Source: Paraprevotella sp.
Lineage (GTDB): Bacteria > Bacteroidota > Bacteroidia > Bacteroidales > Bacteroidaceae
DNA: 9,017 nucleotides
Direction of reading: 5' to 3'
NCBI GenBank assembly: GCA_021205005.1
Contig: JAJPYK010000078.1
Coordinates: forward strand, 1-9,017
How positions within the stretch are numbered: position 1 is the first letter of the stretch; each line of letters opens with the position of its first letter. Below, in pieces: positions 1-8,023 of this stretch. Made by a program: the position numbers and the translations under genes. Below the pieces are notes generated by a model that was not told the origin of the DNA, did not search any database, and was given only the letters and a program-made list of their open reading frames with translations.

Positions 1-773
1 GTTTCGTTGGAACGGTTCAGTCGGGTGTTGAGGAGTTGCAGGTCGGCACTTCCGGCTTGATTGGTACGAATGTGATCGAGTACGGCAATGAAAGCGGCGT
101 CCTGTTGTCTATATACCTTTTGCAGTTCGATAGAAACCAGTTTCATTTCCTGAAAGACTTTGGCCGAGAAAAAGTAAGGGGTAGGATAGTAACAGTTTAA
201 AATATCCCGTTCATCCCCTTTGACTACCGGTTCCAATTGGAATAAGTCGCCTACAAGAAGTAATTGTTTTCCGCCGAATGGTTCTTTGAGATTACGTCCA
301 TAGACACGTAGAATGCGGTCGATGAAGTCGATGATGTCGGCTCTTACCATGGAGATTTCATCAATGATCACTAATTCTACCTCTCGTATGAGTTCCTGAT
401 GAGCAGAGTTTTATTTCAGGAATTCTCGTAGTCTATGGATACTTAACTTAGGGTCGTCCGGAACGAGAGGATGAAATGGGAGCTTGAAAAAACTGTGTAA
501 TGTGCTTCCTCCTACATTGATGGCAGCGATTCCTGTGGGAGCCAATACTACATATTTCTTGCGCGTATGTGTGCATATGTATTTTAGTAAAGTCGATTTA
601 CCCGTTCCGGCCTTTCCGGTAAGGAAGACCGAATTACGGGTAAATTGTATGAGCTTCAACGTTTCCTGGAATTCAGGATTACGGGTATCTATGTCAATGT
701 GGTCTTTCAATTTCTTCACGGGATGAGGGCGGTGTGCCATTCGTTTCCGGTTGAGGATGCTTTCTCGCCTCAT
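1..773 (-). pseudogene. PIF1/RecD-like AAA helicase, interrupted by an in-frame TAA and cut by the window edge
   Basis: This is the N-terminal part of a superfamily 1 DNA helicase/ATPase of the PIF1/RecD2 type common in Bacteroides, presumably an ATP-driven DNA unwinding enzyme. Before the stop lie NPEFQETLKLI, then Walker A GKAGTGKST, then VVLAPTGIAA and the GGSTLHSFF motif. After REFLK the frame meets TAA at 413-411. Translation in the same frame then continues with no further stop to base 1 (136 codons). It contains Walker B VIIDEIS (Asp-Glu at 362-357), motif III GDLFQL (251-234) and YRQ (113-105). As I recall the family, a tyrosine codon follows FLK here, so TAA fits a single substitution of TAT or TAC. 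The 120-residue product would lack Walker B and be inactive. The start is uncertain: ATG 773 has an upstream GGGAGAA, and ATG 740 is also possible. Both overlap the end of the upstream PBP gene. Helicase identity is secure; whether the stop is real or a sequencing error is not. Confidence 0.8.
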
Positions 774-3234
774 TGGACGTTTCTCCCGGTTCGTTTGTCT
801 TTACCTCTTCATCAGGGGGCGTATCTTCAGGAATGTCTATGTCACCGGGGAGCACCACACCTAATGAATCGGATTCTTCCGCAACAGTATCAGGTTCTGC
901 CTCCTGATAGTATCCGTTGCAGGTATAGCATGAAGGATCGATGTCTTCGTTTGGTTTCTTGGGAAACTTGACTCTGTATCGGGTAAAATGGTCGTCTAAC
1001 AGGACTTTCTGAATGAAGTTTCCGAATATCGGTAAGGCTGTTCTGCTTCCTTGTCCTAAAGCCCCTGTACGGAAATGAATGCTTCTGTATTCACCGCCGA
1101 CCCATCCTCCGGCTACTAATTTCGGCGTAACGCCTACGAACCATGCATCTGAGTGATTGTTAGACGTCCCTGTTTTGCCTCCGAATTCAGAATAGTTGAG
1201 TATGGGATGGATATAGCTCCATAAGGCGGCTGTAGTACCCCCTCTTTCGGTGAGCCCCCCGCGCAATAATTGTTGCATGAAAAAAGCTGAACGATAAGGA
1301 ATAACCTGCTTTTCTTCCAGTTCGGCCGCATAAATGACATTTCCGTCTCTATCGAGGATTTTGGTGATCATGATGGGCATATTATACTTTCCATCGTCTA
1401 TAGCTGTACAATAACCATTAACTAACTCCAGCAAGTTAACGTCCGATGACCCCAAGCTCAAAGATGGAGTCTCATGTAACGGGGATTCGATGCCCATTGC
1501 ATGAGCTGTTTGTGCTACATTGTGTATACCCAACTCATAACCAAGCTTGACGGCAATGCTGTTGATACTTTGGGCAAATGCCGATTTCAGCGGTATGGAG
1601 GCTCCGGAGAATCTGCCGTTTGCATTATGCGGTGTCCACATTGTCGGTTCTCCGTTGACGGTATCGGGATATTGTTGCCATTCGTCTACTCTTGTGTCAC
1701 ATGGTGTCAACCCTTGGTTCATGGCTTCCGTATAGACAAAGAGTTTGAATGTCGATCCCGGCTGACGCATGGCTGTGACTTTATCATATTTCCATGATCC
1801 GAAGTCTATATCGCCTACCCATGCTTTGACTTGTCGGGTATCCGGTTCCATAGCCACGAAACCGCAGTGCATGAACTTCACCATGTAACGGATGGAGTCC
1901 ATGGTACTCATTTCTTCTTCTTTCATGCCGTCGTAGCTGAATAGCTTTACTTTATGGGGCCGGTTCTGATAATATGCGATAGAGTCCGGTTGGTTGGGGA
2001 AACGGGCTTCAAGATATTTGTAATCAGGTGTTTTCTTTGCCAGATCTTCAATAAAGTTGGGAATTTCTTCATGTTGTTCGTTTTGCCAGGGATTGGTTTT
2101 TCCCCAATGTTGATTGAAACGTTGCTGAAGAACTTTCATTTGTTGTACTGCTGCTTCTTCCGCATATTTTTGCATGCGGGTATCTAATGTGGTATAAATC
2201 TTTAGGCCGTCAGCATATAAATCAAGCGGGTTTTCTGAGTCCGCGCCGGCGATCAGACCTTTTTTGCAGAGCATATCAATGTAGGCAGGCAACACTTCGC
2301 GGAAATAAGGAGCAATGCCATCGTAACTGCTTTCTTCACGGCGGGGACTGACGATCATGGGTAATGCCTTGAGGGAATCGAGTTGAGCTGTTGAAGCCCT
2401 ACGTCCGTTAATCATCAGATGACCGTGGGTATATAAGTTTGTCAACACCACGTTTCGGCGTTTCGTGCTGTTTCGAGGATTCAGTTTCGGATTGTAGCTT
2501 GAAGTAGCTTTCAATAATCCGACGAGAGTAGCAGCCTGTTCGTAGGTTAGTTTGTCCGGCGTAGTATTAAAATAGGTACGGCAAGCTGTTTTGATTCCGA
2601 AGGAATTGCTGCCGAAGTCTACTGTATTGAGGTACATAGTCAGTATCTCTTCTTTGCTGAAGAGCATTTCCAATTTTATGGCAACGATCCATTCTTTCGC
2701 TTTCATGATCAGAATCTTCACCCCTGGGATTTTACCCAGCAGTCCGGCTGAATATTGCGTGCGTACCCGGAACAAGTTTTTAGCTAACTGTTGGGTGATG
2801 GTGCTGGCCCCTCGGGCATGTCCTCCTGCAATATCTTTTGCTGCTGCAAACAGTCCTTGAAAGTCAATTCCGTGATGATGATAGAAGCGTTCGTCTTCTG
2901 TATCGATCAGAGTGTGAATGACAATCGGGGAAATATCCTTGTATTTGACCGGAGTGCGGTTTTCATTGAAGAAGCGTCCGATAAGTATATTATCAGCACT
3001 ATAAATTTCCGAGGCCTCGCTGGTCACCGGGTTTTCAATTTCCTTGAATCCTGGGGATTTCCCGAATAGATAGAGGAAATTAATGTCGACGGCGATGAGG
3101 AGCAAAATGAAAGCTACGACACACGTGACTATCCATACAATTGTCCTTTTATACAATGGACCCCGGTATAGATCGGTAAACTTTATTTTGGCCTTTTTCA
3201 ACCAAGCGCCAATCTTTTCAAGGATCTGCTTCAT
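694..3234 (-). CDS. Class A penicillin-binding protein (bifunctional PBP1A-like glycosyltransferase/transpeptidase)
   Basis: This enzyme polymerises lipid II into glycan strands and cross-links the stem peptides at the outer face of the inner membrane. It has 846 residues. A cytoplasmic basic N-terminus precedes one membrane anchor (about residues 32-57). The GT51 domain follows, with EDERFYHHHG (catalytic Glu113), RGASTITQQLAKN (141-153) and the KAKEW...LEMLFSKEEIL...YLN block (178-203). The transpeptidase domain carries all three penicillin-binding motifs: SxxK at Ser494-Lys497 (STFK), SxN at Ser556-Asn558 (SIN) and KTG at 687-689 (GGKTGTSNN). The tail, about 760-846, is rich in Pro, Glu, Asp and Thr, includes a CxxC pair (Cys769, Cys772) and looks disordered. 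Its last 26 residues are encoded in the overlap with the helicase gene. The gene has its own candidate promoter 42 bases upstream. Bacteroidales often carry more than one class A PBP, so I assign no exact symbol. The family call is very safe. Confidence 0.97.
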   Translation of the reverse strand: MKQILEKIGAWLKKAKIKFTDLYRGPLYKRTIVWIVTCVVAFILLLIAVDINFLYLFGKSPGFKEIENPVTSEASEIYSADNILIGRFFNENRTPVKYKDISPIVIHTLIDTEDERFYHHHGIDFQGLFAAAKDIAGGHARGASTITQQLAKNLFRVRTQYSAGLLGKIPGVKILIMKAKEWIVAIKLEMLFSKEEILTMYLNTVDFGSNSFGIKTACRTYFNTTPDKLTYEQAATLVGLLKATSSYNPKLNPRNSTKRRNVVLTNLYTHGHLMINGRRASTAQLDSLKALPMIVSPRREESSYDGIAPYFREVLPAYIDMLCKKGLIAGADSENPLDLYADGLKIYTTLDTRMQKYAEEAAVQQMKVLQQRFNQHWGKTNPWQNEQHEEIPNFIEDLAKKTPDYKYLEARFPNQPDSIAYYQNRPHKVKLFSYDGMKEEEMSTMDSIRYMVKFMHCGFVAMEPDTRQVKAWVGDIDFGSWKYDKVTAMRQPGSTFKLFVYTEAMNQGLTPCDTRVDEWQQYPDTVNGEPTMWTPHNANGRFSGASIPLKSAFAQSINSIAVKLGYELGIHNVAQTAHAMGIESPLHETPSLSLGSSDVNLLELVNGYCTAIDDGKYNMPIMITKILDRDGNVIYAAELEEKQVIPYRSAFFMQQLLRGGLTERGGTTAALWSYIHPILNYSEFGGKTGTSNNHSDAWFVGVTPKLVAGGWVGGEYRSIHFRTGALGQGSRTALPIFGNFIQKVLLDDHFTRYRVKFPKKPNEDIDPSCYTCNGYYQEAEPDTVAEESDSLGVVLPGDIDIPEDTPPDEEVKTNEPGETSNEARKHPQPETNGTPPSSREEIERPH

Positions 3235-3276
3235 TTTTTCTGGTGACTTTTTCAGGTTGAATGAGATTTATAGGAG

Positions 3277-3284
3277 CAAATATA
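3277..3284 (-). promoter_or_regulatory. Candidate Bacteroidetes -7 promoter element (TATATTTG) upstream of the PBP gene
   Basis: Read on the minus strand, the miaA-PBP gap contains TATATTTG, an exact match to the TAnnTTTG -7 consensus of the Bacteroides primary sigma factor. It lies about 42 bases before the PBP start codon, which would leave a leader of roughly 35 bases. I see no clear TTTG at the expected -33 position, which would fall within the last codons of miaA. It could allow the PBP gene to be transcribed apart from the lpx-miaA genes. The site rests on one short motif. Confidence 0.4.
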
Positions 3285-3292
3285 CGGAAAGT

Positions 3293-4198
3293 TTATCGCA
3301 TAAGTTCCTTTTCTATCCATTTTTTTATTTCATCTGTTTCATCCGGATGGAACCAGCGGATGCTATTGTCCTTACGGAACCAAGTCATTTGCTTACGGGA
3401 ATAGATACGTGTATTTTGTTTGATTTTCTCAATGGCTGTTTCCAAATCCCCAATGCCATCTATATAGTTGAATATTTCTTTGTACCCTACCGTGTTGAGA
3501 GCATTCGTATGGCGATAGGGATATACGCGTCGAGCTTCTTCGATCAATCCTTGTTCAATCATATCCTCTACACGTTGATTGATTCTGGCATAAAGTTCTT
3601 CTCGTTCGCGTTGCAAGCCGATTTTGAGGATGTCGAAAGGGCGTGACTTGATCTGGCTGGTTCTAAAAAAAGAGTAAGGCTTCCCCGTCATATAACAAAT
3701 TTCTAATGCGTGGATAACACGTTTTGGGTTTTTTAGGTCAACCGTGGCATAATATGCTGGATCGAGTAACTTCAGTTCTTTGCAAAGATGGTCCAATCCG
3801 ACTTCTTCATACCGTTCTAACATCATGCGTCGGGTTTCTTCGTCTACGGTCGGGATGTCATCGATACCTTTGCAAACGGCATCTATATACATCATACTTC
3901 CACCCGTCATCAAAGCATATGGTTGTTGCGTATAAAGCTTGTCCAAGAAAGCTAATACGTCCGTTTCGTATTGTGCTGCACTGTAATAGTCCGTCAGACC
4001 GAGGATGCCCACAAAATGATGTTCGACACGTTGACATTGTGCAGGAGTAGGAGCTGCTGTTCCAATGAGTAAGTCCCGGTAGATCTGGCGTGAATCTGCA
4101 TTGACGATCGGAGTATGAAGAAACTCAGCCAAAGAGAGGCTGAGTTCCGTTTTTCCTACTCCAGTAGGACCTATTAATACAATGAGTTTGGGCCTCAT
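3293..4198 (-). CDS. miaA: tRNA dimethylallyltransferase MiaA
   Basis: MiaA transfers the dimethylallyl group of DMAPP to N6 of adenosine 37 in tRNAs that read codons starting with U. This is the first step of the i6A/ms2i6A modification that stabilises codon pairing. The protein has 301 residues, the normal bacterial length. The P-loop is GPTGVGKT (10-17). Next come the family signature NADSRQIY (33-40) with Asp35, IGTAAP (45-50) and the [11 protein letters not shown] segment (97-107). Further on are NTVGYKEI (235-242) and the C-terminal [12 protein letters not shown] (264-275), which is strongly conserved in MiaA. The start follows the stop of the preceding gene by three bases, so translational coupling is likely. 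It appears to be the last gene of the lpx run before the separate promoter candidate of the PBP gene. It is intact, and the assignment is secure. Confidence 0.97.
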   Translation of the reverse strand: MRPKLIVLIGPTGVGKTELSLSLAEFLHTPIVNADSRQIYRDLLIGTAAPTPAQCQRVEHHFVGILGLTDYYSAAQYETDVLAFLDKLYTQQPYALMTGGSMMYIDAVCKGIDDIPTVDEETRRMMLERYEEVGLDHLCKELKLLDPAYYATVDLKNPKRVIHALEICYMTGKPYSFFRTSQIKSRPFDILKIGLQREREELYARINQRVEDMIEQGLIEEARRVYPYRHTNALNTVGYKEIFNYIDGIGDLETAIEKIKQNTRIYSRKQMTWFRKDNSIRWFHPDETDEIKKWIEKELMR

Positions 4199-4201
4199 GA
4201 A

Positions 4202-4756
4202 TCATGAATAAGGATTACCGTCGCTGATCTCGAATCCTTCCGGATCGAATTCTTCATTATCGAAACTTTCGCTACCGTAGAAATCTTCATTCAAGTCTTC
4301 CGTCGGTTTGGTGTTTTCTTTATTTTTATTCAGAAACTCTTCTACGTCAAGTGTTTGCTGCGGAGCTTCTCCATGACTACGGCTGCATACCGGTTGTGCT
4401 TGTACTTTTCCGAAACTGATTTCTGTGAGTTCAATGAAAAACATGCGATTATCCAACGGATCGAAAACATAGACCAATCTTTGCTTTTCATCCTCCAAAA
4501 GTTCACTAAGACGTGTCTTTTTCATCAAATACAGATCCTCATCCGCCGGACTTGTACCCATGTCTTCCAACAGGATCTCCTGCGTTTGTTCCCACTCTTC
4601 ATTACAGATGAAGAAACTCGTAATTTGATTGTCTTCATAATGACATGAGGACAGGATGGCTTTGTGGAAATCGTAAAAGGTGGCTTCTGCGTCTATTTTA
4701 ATTTCTCTCACGAAGTCTTCTACCTCGTTTGAAATAAGGGTGAAGCGATAAATCAT
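4202..4756 (-). CDS. pRiA4b ORF-3-like (IS1096 passenger TnpR-named) acidic protein of unknown function
   Basis: This 184-residue soluble protein has no signal peptide or membrane segment. Residues about 1-120 resemble the plasmid pRiA4b ORF-3 domain, also labelled IS1096 element passenger TnpR family. The cues are an N-terminal strand MIYRFTLIS, then DAEATFYDFHKAIL (22-35), TSFFICNEEW (46-55), and LSELLEDEKQRLVYVFDPLD (83-102) followed by MFFIELTEI. Residues about 135-184 form a strongly acidic, low-complexity tail with repeated Glu-Glu-Phe and Glu-Ser-Phe-like units, probably disordered. Despite the family name there is no transposase, terminal repeat or target duplication nearby. The gene sits 19 bases after lpxA and 3 bases before miaA, so it is co-transcribed with housekeeping genes. 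Its function is unknown. The family assignment is from motif memory and is less certain than for its neighbours. Confidence 0.85.
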   Translation of the reverse strand: MIYRFTLISNEVEDFVREIKIDAEATFYDFHKAILSSCHYEDNQITSFFICNEEWEQTQEILLEDMGTSPADEDLYLMKKTRLSELLEDEKQRLVYVFDPLDNRMFFIELTEISFGKVQAQPVCSRSHGEAPQQTLDVEEFLNKNKENTKPTEDLNEDFYGSESFDNEEFDPEGFEISDGNPYS

Positions 4757-4775
4757 GATATTTTTGACTGTGTGA

Positions 4776-5549
4776 TTAATGAACGAACCCTCTTGGAGAG
4801 TTTTCTATGAATTCAATAATGTAGTCTATTTCCGGACTGGGTGCTACTTCTTCGCGTACTTTTTGCAACGCTTCGTTCAAATTCATATTGCTTTGATAGA
4901 TGATACGGTAAGCGTTATGAATGTTCTCTATCAGTTCATTGCTGAATCCTCGGCGGCGTAGGCCTACAAGATTCAGACCGCAATAGGCTGCCGGCTCGCG
5001 GGCACAGATGGTATAAGGAGGAACATTCTGGCTGAATCGTGTTCCGCCTCCCACCATGGTATATCCTCCTCCCCGGCAGAACTGGTGCATGAGTACGTTG
5101 GCACTGATAATGGCGTGATCGTCTATGACAATTTCGCCGGCAAACTTGGTCCCGTTACCCACGATGCAATCATTGCCGATTGTGGCGTCATGCGCCACAT
5201 GTACGCTTTCCATCAGCAGGTTTCCACTGCCCACACATGTTTTACCTTTTGCCGCTGTTCCTCTGTTAACGGTTACGTTTTCGCGGATCTTGTTGTTGTC
5301 GCCGATGATAGCAAGTGTATCTTCTCCCTTGAATTTCAGATCTTGGGGACTGGCACTTATAACAGCGCCGGGAAAGATGACGTTGCCATTGCCGATACGT
5401 GCACCGTACAATACAGTCACGCTGTTCATCAGTACGTTGTTATCGCCGATCTTCACATTCTTGTCGATGAAACAAAACGGACCGATTTCACAGTTTTCTC
5501 CGATTTCGGCTTTTGGATCAATAAAAGCCAACGGGCTTATCTTGCTCAT
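4776..5549 (-). CDS. lpxA: Acyl-ACP--UDP-N-acetylglucosamine O-acyltransferase LpxA
   Basis: LpxA catalyses the first step of lipid A synthesis, moving a (R)-3-hydroxyacyl chain from ACP to the 3-OH of UDP-GlcNAc in the cytosol. It has 257 residues, close to the 262 of the E. coli enzyme. The first 185 or so residues are a left-handed beta helix of hexapeptide repeats (IGENCEIG, IGDNN, IGNGN and similar). Family landmarks are SPQDLKFKGE (67-76), IRENVTVNRGT (88-98), the catalytic histidine His120 in VHVAHDATIGN, HQFC (155-158), MVGGGTRF (165-172) and the VGLRRRGFS segment (195-203) that opens the C-terminal helical domain. It probably works as a homotrimer. Bacteroides lipid A carries long 3-hydroxy chains, so C16-C17 donors are expected, but I cannot read the chain-length ruler reliably here. 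The start lies 7 bases after the lpxC/fabZ stop. The gene is intact and secure. Confidence 0.98.
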   Translation of the reverse strand: MSKISPLAFIDPKAEIGENCEIGPFCFIDKNVKIGDNNVLMNSVTVLYGARIGNGNVIFPGAVISASPQDLKFKGEDTLAIIGDNNKIRENVTVNRGTAAKGKTCVGSGNLLMESVHVAHDATIGNDCIVGNGTKFAGEIVIDDHAIISANVLMHQFCRGGGYTMVGGGTRFSQNVPPYTICAREPAAYCGLNLVGLRRRGFSNELIENIHNAYRIIYQSNMNLNEALQKVREEVAPSPEIDYIIEFIENSPRGFVH

Positions 5550-5556
5550 ATATTTC

Positions 5557-6942
5557 TTACTTATTTTTTATGATTTGTGCTGTAAAGGTCGCTTCGGTCA
5601 CTACACTTTCTCCCACAAACACGTAACCCCGCATAGAAGATATGCCGTGACGCACCGGAGCCAGAAGTTCAACTTTAAAAAGCAACGTGTCTCCAGGAAC
5701 TACCTTTTGGCGGAATTTTACTTGATCGATGCGCAGGAAATAAGTACTCCATCTTTCGGGTTCGTCTACCGAATTCAATACGAGTAATCCTCCGGCCTGT
5801 GCCATGGCTTCGATTTGCAATACGCCGGGCATAATCGGTTCTTGAGGGAAATGGCCCGTGAAGAATGGTTCATCACTCGTTACATTCTTGACAGCAACGA
5901 TAGTGGACGGTCCCAACTCGATTACTTTATCTACCAATTGCATGGGATAACGGTGGGGTAGCAATTCGCGGATACGATTGACGTCCATCACCGGAGCTTC
6001 ATTGCAGTCATATCCCGGAGCTTGTATTTCATGAGCCCGAATTTCCTTACGGATTAGTCGGGCGAACTTGTTATTAATGGTATGTCCCGGACGTGTAGCG
6101 ATGATACGCCCCTTGATCGGTTTTCCTATCAAGGCCATATCGCCGATGATATCCAGTAATTTATGGCGTGCCGGTTCGTTTTCCCATACCAAAGGTTTGT
6201 GATTGAGGTATCCTTTTTCTGTCGCATCATGATGAGGTACTCCGATGCTGTCGGCCAGCTTATCCAGCCTCTCTTGCGACATTTCGTTTTCGTAGATGAC
6301 GATGGCATTGTCCAAATCACCGCCTTTAATAAGTCCGGCTGCCATGAGTTGCTCAACCTCGCGTACAAAGACGAACGTACGGCTTGGAGCGATTTCCTGT
6401 TCAAAAAGCTCCATGTTGTCCAATGTCGCGAATTGGCTGGATAGGACTTTGGATTGAAATGCGATCATAGCCGTGATGCTGAATTGTTCGTCCGGAAGAA
6501 TGGTGATACACGAACCGGTCTCTTCATCTTTTACTTCCAGTTTCTTTCGGATGATATAGTAGTCTTTAACGGCATTCTGCTCGGCAATGCCTACGCGCCT
6601 GATGTTTTCTACATAGATTTCCGCGCTGCCGTCTAAGATAGGGACTTCGGGACCGTTTACCTGCAACAAGCAATTGTCCACTCCCATTGCGTATAAAGCA
6701 GCCAAAGCATGTTCCACTGTACTGCAACGTACTTCCCCTCGCCCTAAAACAGAACCTCGTGTGGTTTCTACCACGTTTTCTGCCACGGCGTCAATTGTAG
6801 AATATCCGTCCAAATCGATGCGTTGTATTTTATATCCGTGGTTTTCGGGAGCCGGATTGAAAGTGACCTTCAGGTTCAGACCTGTGTGCAAACCCTTGCC
6901 GCACAAAGAGAAGCTTCCTTGCAATGTCTTTTGTTTCAGCAT
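5557..6942 (-). CDS. lpxC/fabZ: Bifunctional UDP-3-O-acyl-GlcNAc deacetylase / 3-hydroxyacyl-ACP dehydratase (LpxC-FabZ fusion)
   Basis: This is a single 461-residue fusion. The N-terminal half (about 1-305) is LpxC, the zinc deacetylase that makes the committed step of lipid A synthesis. The zinc ligands are His78 (in STVEHAL, with Glu77 as probable base), and His260 and Asp264 (in RHKLLDIIGDMALIG, followed by Asp268). His287 in GHTINN matches the E. coli catalytic His265. The C-terminal part (about 318-461) is FabZ, which dehydrates 3-hydroxyacyl-ACP in fatty acid synthesis. It has LLPHRYPMQLVDKV (327-340) and GHFPQEPIMPG (363-373), with the catalytic pair His364 and Glu378, spaced 14 residues apart as in E. 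coli. The fusion is a known trait of Bacteroidetes. It places in one chain the enzyme that pulls 3-hydroxyacyl chains into lipid A and the one that diverts them to phospholipid. Both active sites look complete. The gaps to lpxD and lpxA are 6 and 7 bases. Confidence 0.98.
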   Translation of the reverse strand: MLKQKTLQGSFSLCGKGLHTGLNLKVTFNPAPENHGYKIQRIDLDGYSTIDAVAENVVETTRGSVLGRGEVRCSTVEHALAALYAMGVDNCLLQVNGPEVPILDGSAEIYVENIRRVGIAEQNAVKDYYIIRKKLEVKDEETGSCITILPDEQFSITAMIAFQSKVLSSQFATLDNMELFEQEIAPSRTFVFVREVEQLMAAGLIKGGDLDNAIVIYENEMSQERLDKLADSIGVPHHDATEKGYLNHKPLVWENEPARHKLLDIIGDMALIGKPIKGRIIATRPGHTINNKFARLIRKEIRAHEIQAPGYDCNEAPVMDVNRIRELLPHRYPMQLVDKVIELGPSTIVAVKNVTSDEPFFTGHFPQEPIMPGVLQIEAMAQAGGLLVLNSVDEPERWSTYFLRIDQVKFRQKVVPGDTLLFKVELLAPVRHGISSMRGYVFVGESVVTEATFTAQIIKNK

Positions 6943-6948
6943 AACTCT

Positions 6949-7998
6949 TTATTTCTTCTTATTCAGTATTTCTTTTAATTCTTCTATTTCCTTTTTCATG
7001 CGGTTCACGTCTGAGTACATTTCAGGAAGGTTCTTATAGACCACACTGGAACGGGCAAAGTTTTTAGCCTCTATGGCGGGGGAACCCTGTACGGTAATAT
7101 GTCCTTTACGCAGGCTTCCGGCTATGCCGGCTTGTGCACCGGACATCACACGGTCGCCGATGACAGCATGGCCGGCGATGCCTACCTGGCCGCCGAACAT
7201 GCACCATTGCCCGATCTTCGTAGAACCGGCTACGCCCACTTGTGCCGACATCACCGTGTTTTCTCCTACTTCCACGTTGTGTGCGATTTGCACCAAGTTG
7301 TCCAATTTGACCCCTTGCCGCACGTAGGTTGAGCCCATCGTAGAACGGTCTACGCATGTATTGGCACCGATTTCTACGTTGTCTTCAATGGTGACGATGC
7401 CGATTTGCGGGATTTTGTCGTATCCGTTTTCGGAAGGTGCAAAGCCGAAGCCATCGGCACCAATGACACATCCCGAATGCAGGATGACATGATTTCCTAT
7501 CTTACAGTCGTGATATACCGATACGTTAGAGTAGAGGGTACAGTTTTCGCCCACCGAGGCATTGTCGTATACCGAGGTATGAGGATAGACTTGAGTCCCT
7601 TTTCCGATATGTACGTTTTCACCGATATAGGCGAAAGCCGCAATGTAACAATCTTCCTCGATTTGCGCTGTCGGTGCGATGTAGGCTAAGGTATCGATAC
7701 CTTTCTTCTTGGGTTTACTCGCTTCGTAAAGCGTCAGGAGTTTGGCTACGGCTTCATAAGCGTTCTCTACTCGAATCAGTGTGGCACGGGTCTCTTTTCC
7801 CAGTTTCAACGTGCGGTCTATCAGGACGATGCTGGATTGCGTGTCATAAAGATAATGCGTATATTTAGGATTGGAAAGGAAAGAGATGGCGCCCGGTTTA
7901 CCTTCCTCGATTTTGGCAAACGTATATACCGTAGCGTTCTCGTCCCCTTCGACTGTTCCTTGTATGAATTCAGCTATTTGCTTAGCGGTAAAATCCAT
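6949..7998 (-). CDS. lpxD: UDP-3-O-acylglucosamine N-acyltransferase LpxD
   Basis: LpxD adds the second 3-hydroxyacyl chain, at the 2-amine, to the deacetylated product of LpxC, giving UDP-2,3-diacylglucosamine. It has 349 residues, near the 341 of E. coli. Residues 1-95 form the N-terminal uridine-binding domain ([10 protein letters not shown], 37-46). Residues about 105-310 form the hexapeptide left-handed beta helix ([19 protein letters not shown] at 178-188, VDRSTMGST at 216-224). The catalytic histidine is His240 in [10 protein letters not shown], aligned with E. coli His239. The end is a charged helix (about 325-349, [16 protein letters not shown]) that probably makes the trimer's C-terminal bundle. 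Leader bases 7999-8051 separate it from pyrF and hold an inverted repeat, so lpxD may be the first gene of the lipid A transcript or read through from pyrF. The gene is intact and the assignment secure. Confidence 0.98.
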   Translation of the reverse strand: MDFTAKQIAEFIQGTVEGDENATVYTFAKIEEGKPGAISFLSNPKYTHYLYDTQSSIVLIDRTLKLGKETRATLIRVENAYEAVAKLLTLYEASKPKKKGIDTLAYIAPTAQIEEDCYIAAFAYIGENVHIGKGTQVYPHTSVYDNASVGENCTLYSNVSVYHDCKIGNHVILHSGCVIGADGFGFAPSENGYDKIPQIGIVTIEDNVEIGANTCVDRSTMGSTYVRQGVKLDNLVQIAHNVEVGENTVMSAQVGVAGSTKIGQWCMFGGQVGIAGHAVIGDRVMSGAQAGIAGSLRKGHITVQGSPAIEAKNFARSSVVYKNLPEMYSDVNRMKKEIEELKEILNKKK

Positions 7999-8023
7999 GA
8001 TTGCTTTTTATTGTCATTACTAA

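Noticed and set aside
1..410. Frameshift as the cause of the helicase interruption
   Set aside because: The motifs on both sides of TAA are in the same reading frame without any shift, so a substitution explains it and an indel does not.
411..773. A complete 120-residue ATPase gene
   Set aside because: It contains Walker A but no Walker B, and the matching Walker B and later motifs follow in the same frame straight after its stop, so it is the front part of an interrupted helicase.
3083..3646. Plus-strand open frame of 187 codons across the PBP-miaA junction
   Set aside because: It is antisense to two well-supported genes, its translation is hydrophobic without recognisable motifs, and it spans an intergenic gap by chance.
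4202..4756. An IS1096-type mobile element
   Set aside because: Only the family name suggests it. No transposase, terminal inverted repeats or target-site duplication were seen on either side.
5125..5787. Plus-strand open frame of 220 codons opposite lpxA and the end of lpxC/fabZ
   Set aside because: It lies opposite conserved hexapeptide-repeat and FabZ coding sequence, and its composition reflects the reverse complement of those codons; no family features.
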